Assembly: GCA_964541595.1 (NCBI GenBank)
Contig: CAZIRO010000047.1
Location: forward strand, 1-16,799
Length of the DNA stretch: 16,799 nt
From: CAZIRO01 sp964541595
Lineage (GTDB): Bacteria > Acidobacteriota > HRBIN11
Direction: 5' to 3'
Part shown: one piece after another, positions 14,310-16,799 of the stretch
How the letters are laid out: each line of letters starts with the position of its first letter
Position numbering within the stretch: position 1 is the first letter of the stretch
The notes under the pieces: model-generated
Seen by the model: only the letters and a program-made list of their open reading frames with translations
What the model was told of the DNA's origin: nothing
The model's database searches: none
Translations under genes and position numbers: made by a program

Positions 14310-15182
14310 TTATGCCTCATCCGTGCGGATATCTCCGCGATCGATCGCGTCGATCACCTGTTGCAATGCCGCACGAATGGCATCCGCAGTATATGTCCCG
14401 CGATAAAACCGCATGCGAAGTTCGAACACGCCGAACGGGTCCCGGTAGACAAACGGCCGACGGGATGCGGGCGTCCGTTGCCGCTCGGCAGACGGCGACC
14501 GCGCAGTCGACGGGGACGATGCCGCACGCGCGGTTGCGGACGCACCGGCCGGGGACGATGCACGGCGCATCTCTTCCACACAGAACCGCATGGCCGCGAC
14601 GTCGGGTTGCCGCGCAATGGTCAGCAGTTGCCGCCGGCTGAGAATCCCGTGTGCCCGACACATGGCACGAATGGGTTCGGGAATTTCGCGCAATCGCAAC
14701 ACTTCCGTAATCGTCGAACGTGCTTTTCCGAGCACACGCGCGAGTTCCGCATGCGTATACCCGAACTCTTCGATCAGGCGATGATAGGCTTCCGCCTCTT
14801 CAAAGGGGTCGAGATCCTTGCGCTGGAGGTTTTCGATCAGGGCGATCTCCAGCATTTCGCTGTTTGAAATTTCCAGTTCGATACAGGGAACCTCGGTCAA
14901 TCCAGCCATCTGACAGGCTCGCAGACGCCGTTCACCGGCCACTACCTGGTACCGCTCGCCGTGCGGACGCACAAGAATGGGTTCCAGCAACCCCCTGTCA
15001 CGAATGGACCGTGCGAGTTCTTCCAGATCGCCGAAATCCTGCCGGGGCTGCCACGGATTCGGGTCAATCCGGTCCACGGGGATCATCCGAATGACCGGCT
15101 GTGCCGCCTTCTCGAGCAGGGCCTCGACGTAATGCAATTCCTTAGCCGGTTTAAACTTCTTGGGTAATCCCCGTCTGGACAC
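14310..15182 (-). CDS. parB: Chromosome-partitioning protein ParB/Spo0J
   Basis: ParB binds parS sites, slides along DNA as a CTP-dependent clamp and works with ParA to segregate the chromosome origin. The protein has 290 residues. The CTP-binding N-domain is about 35-120, with NPWQPR (42-47) and the GERRLRA box (83-89). ENLQRKDLDPFEEAEAY (117-133) and a helix-turn-helix (about 143-165, AELARVLGKARSTI) follow. A low-complexity Ala/Ser/Pro/Arg linker (about 207-242) leads to a short C-terminal dimerisation region. The GTG at 15182 is chosen because AGGAGG lies 9 nt upstream; it overlaps parA by 32 nt. A frame open to 15242 adds an Arg-rich tail without family match. No consensus parS (TGTTTCACGTGAAACA) was seen in the window. 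Confidence 0.95.
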   Translation of the reverse strand: MSRRGLPKKFKPAKELHYVEALLEKAAQPVIRMIPVDRIDPNPWQPRQDFGDLEELARSIRDRGLLEPILVRPHGERYQVVAGERRLRACQMAGLTEVPCIELEISNSEMLEIALIENLQRKDLDPFEEAEAYHRLIEEFGYTHAELARVLGKARSTITEVLRLREIPEPIRAMCRAHGILSRRQLLTIARQPDVAAMRFCVEEMRRASSPAGASATARAASSPSTARSPSAERQRTPASRRPFVYRDPFGVFELRMRFYRGTYTADAIRAALQQVIDAIDRGDIRTDEA

Positions 15183-15933
15183 GTTCCAGCACCTCCTCGG
15201 CAAGTGCCCGATATTCCTGCGCCGACGGCGAATCCGGCGCATACGTATGGATCGATTCCCGATACGCCGGACTCTCTTCCAAACGCACGCTGCGTCCGAT
15301 GATCGTCCGGAACGTCAACGGTCCGAACATGTGACGCACCTGATCGATGACATCGCGTGCGAGTACGGTACGCCGGTCCACCATGGTTACCACCACGCCG
15401 ATCACCTGCAACCGCGGGTTCGCATGTTGACGAACTTTCTGAATGGTTTCCATCAGGTCTTCCGTACCCTCCAGGGCATAATACGACACCTGGATGGGGA
15501 TCAACACACTGTGCGCGGCCACCAGTGCGTTCACCGTCAGCAGTCCCAGTGCCGGGGGTGTATCAATGATGGTGAAATCATATGTGCGACGCAACGACCG
15601 CAAGCGATCGCGCAGTCGATAATAGGCGTCGATCTCTCCGATTAACTGGCTCTCGAGTTTGGCCAGTGCGATCCGTGCGGGGACGATATCCAGACGTTCA
15701 AGCGATGTGGGCCGAATGATGGTATCCATCGTGATCTGGCGATCCGTGAGGACGTCGTAGATGTTCCGCTGGACGGTCGAGAGATCAAGGAACGTCATCG
15801 TTGTATTGGCCTGCGGGTCCATATCGATGAGCAGGGTCGTATGTCCCTTCAGAGCGATCGCTGCCGCCAGGTTCACCGCCGTCGTCGTCTTGCCGACACC
15901 GCCCTTCTGATTCGCCACCGCAATGATGTACAT
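15151..15933 (-). CDS. parA: Chromosome-partitioning ATPase ParA/Soj
   Basis: ParA binds DNA non-specifically as an ATP dimer and forms the gradient that moves ParB-parS complexes. The protein has 260 residues, the chromosomal Soj length, without the N-terminal helix-turn-helix of many plasmid ParA proteins. The deviant Walker A is NQKGGVGKTTT (8-18) with signature Lys10 and Lys15. DMDPQANTT (Walker A') and IIDTPPALGLLTVNAL (Walker B) follow. The ATG at 15933 directly precedes YIIAVANQKGG and has GGAAGG at 6 nt; a frame open to 16071 crosses the divergent promoter region and is rejected. It overlaps parB by 32 nt and is divergent from prfA. A promoter at 15978-16006 points into it. Confidence 0.95.
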   Translation of the reverse strand: MYIIAVANQKGGVGKTTTAVNLAAAIALKGHTTLLIDMDPQANTTMTFLDLSTVQRNIYDVLTDRQITMDTIIRPTSLERLDIVPARIALAKLESQLIGEIDAYYRLRDRLRSLRRTYDFTIIDTPPALGLLTVNALVAAHSVLIPIQVSYYALEGTEDLMETIQKVRQHANPRLQVIGVVVTMVDRRTVLARDVIDQVRHMFGPLTFRTIIGRSVRLEESPAYRESIHTYAPDSPSAQEYRALAEEVLERVQTGITQEV

Positions 15934-15977
15934 CGGACGCCTTCCCCGTGGTCGATATGCCGGAATGCAGCGCATGG

Positions 15978-16006
15978 ATTGTACCAGATTTCGTTCGGAA
16001 TTTCGA
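15978..16006 (-). promoter_or_regulatory. Promoter for the parAB-led minus-strand run
   Basis: On the minus strand TCGAAA (16001-16006) is followed after exactly 17 nt by TACAAT (15978-15983, five of six to consensus). It sits 45 nt upstream of the parA ATG in the divergent gap with prfA, and its -35 lies within a 20-mer shared with 10612-10631. Confidence 0.5.
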
Positions 16007-16016
16007 ATTGCACATT
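15997..16016 (+). repeat. 20-nt dispersed repeat shared with the hisS-aspS gap
   Basis: GGAATTTCGAATTGCACATT here matches 10612-10631 (GGAATTTCGGATTACACATT) at 18 of 20 positions on the same strand. The second copy is the outer edge of the palindromic element there. In this copy the 20-mer carries the -35 regions of both divergent promoter candidates. Confidence 0.55.
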
Positions 16017-16036
16017 GCGGCCAAATGACGTAAATT
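16008..16036 (+). promoter_or_regulatory. Possible promoter for prfA
   Basis: TTGCAC (16008-16013) and TAAATT (16031-16036) are separated by 17 nt, 24 nt before the prfA ATG. The spacing is ideal but both hexamers are only partial consensus matches. It would be back-to-back with the parA promoter. Confidence 0.35.
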
Positions 16037-16060
16037 CCCACCGGAAGAGAGGTAACGGAC

Positions 16061-16799
16061 ATGCATCCCATCCTGGAACGGCTCCGGTCCCGTCTACAGA
16101 CGCTGGAACAGGAACACGCAACGCTGGCGGCCGCGCTGGCTCAACCGGAAGTCCTGCGTGATCCGGACCGGTACGCGCGCATGGCCCGCCGGTATCGCGA
16201 ACTCGAGACGATCGTCGCACTGTATCGCCGCTGGCAACAGTTGCGACGCGAGTGTGCGGACGTCGAAACCCTGCTCGCACAGGAACGGGATCCGGAGTTC
16301 CGTGCGATGGCTCGCGAGGAATTGCAACGGCTGCAGGCGGATATCGATCAGGTGGAACGGGATCTGGTGCTCGCGCTCCTGCCCGCAGACCCGAACGATG
16401 CCCGTAATGTGATTCTGGAAATTCGCGCCGGCACCGGCGGCGAGGAAGCCGCATTGTTTGCCGCGGACCTGCTGCGCATGTATCAACGGTACTGCGAACG
16501 CAAGGGATGGAAATGTTCCGTCCTGGATGCCCATCCGACCGATCTCGGGGGGTATAAGGAAGTCGTCTGTCTGGTCGAGGGGGACGGGGCATACCGTCGG
16601 TTGAAGTACGAGAGCGGGATTCACCGTGTGCAGCGTGTACCGGTGACCGAAGCGAGCGGGCGTATTCACACGTCAGCAGCGTCTGTCGCGATCCTCCCGG
16701 AAGTGGACGAGGTCGATGTCGATATCCGGGACGAGGATCTGCGGGTCGACGTGTTCAGTGCCAGCGGTCCCGGCGGTCAACACGTCAATAAAGCCATGA
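16061..16799 (+). CDS. prfA: Peptide chain release factor 1 (5' part, cut by window edge)
   Basis: RF1 recognises UAA and UAG in the ribosomal A site and triggers peptide release. The first 246 codons are present. The N-terminal helical domain (about 1-105) is followed by ILEIRAGTGGEEAALFA, the codon-recognition tripeptide Pro-Val-Thr at 194-196 (RVPVTEASG; the P-x-T form marks RF1 rather than RF2), IHTSAASVA, and the catalytic GGQ at 238-240 (SGPGGQHVNKA). The ATG at 16061 has GAGAGG at 8 nt. It is divergent from parA across a 127-nt gap. prfA is often followed by prmC, which would lie outside. A normal gene; the 3' end is not visible. Confidence 0.96.
   Translation, partial: MHPILERLRSRLQTLEQEHATLAAALAQPEVLRDPDRYARMARRYRELETIVALYRRWQQLRRECADVETLLAQERDPEFRAMAREELQRLQADIDQVERDLVLALLPADPNDARNVILEIRAGTGGEEAALFAADLLRMYQRYCERKGWKCSVLDAHPTDLGGYKEVVCLVEGDGAYRRLKYESGIHRVQRVPVTEASGRIHTSAASVAILPEVDEVDVDIRDEDLRVDVFSASGPGGQHVNKAM

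Overview
The window is a dense, GC-rich bacterial chromosome segment. The organism is probably a diderm: there is a signal-peptide-bearing beta-barrel-like protein ending in an aromatic-rich strand, a probable lipoprotein, and a periplasm-facing disulfide-forming enzyme. It also carries a DivIVA-type protein, a pyruvoyl-dependent arginine decarboxylase, a cysteine-rich HisRS and several families of intergenic palindromic and tandem repeats. Together these suggest an uncultivated or deep-branching lineage rather than a model proteobacterium, but the phylum cannot be fixed from the sequence alone.

Layout. At the left edge is the N-terminal 545 residues of mfd on the minus strand (1-1635). A roughly 320-base divergent gap with a good promoter follows, then a plus-strand outer-membrane-type protein (1954-2865). 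A symmetric hairpin (2883-2910) separates this gene from a long run of twelve minus-strand genes that starts near 15.93 kb and ends at 2.94 kb. In transcription order these are parA, parB, pdaD, a probable lipoprotein, a gamma-carbonic-anhydrase-like protein, hisS, aspS, moxR, rsmE, a VKOR-thioredoxin protein fused in frame to ridA, divIVA and hutI. At the right edge prfA (release factor 1) starts on the plus strand, divergent from parA, and runs off the window.

Functional grouping. The genes are mainly housekeeping: chromosome partition (parAB), translation (hisS, aspS, prfA, rsmE), transcription-coupled repair (mfd), cell pole or growth (divIVA), disulfide formation (VKOR-Trx), metabolite-damage control (ridA), polyamine synthesis (pdaD) and histidine breakdown (hutI). 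Some junctions look translationally coupled (parA/parB overlap by 32 nt, gammaCA/hisS by 4 nt). Others are interrupted by repeat elements (hisS-aspS, aspS-moxR, rsmE-VKOR, divIVA-hutI), so this is probably several transcription units rather than one.

Most notable points: (1) one uninterrupted reading frame joins VKOR, a DsbA-like thioredoxin and RidA, with a strong internal Shine-Dalgarno before ridA; (2) a repeat family has 24-nt inverted ends and a variable heptanucleotide array (11 units in one copy, 4 in the other), and in one copy it supplies the 3' end and stop codon of rsmE; (3) a 9-nt array forms a perfect 26-bp palindrome at the 5' end of hutI; (4) a second palindromic repeat family lies between hisS and aspS, with a related 20-mer sitting on the parA/prfA divergent promoter. 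No CRISPR array, tRNA, rRNA, complete transposase or defence system was seen.
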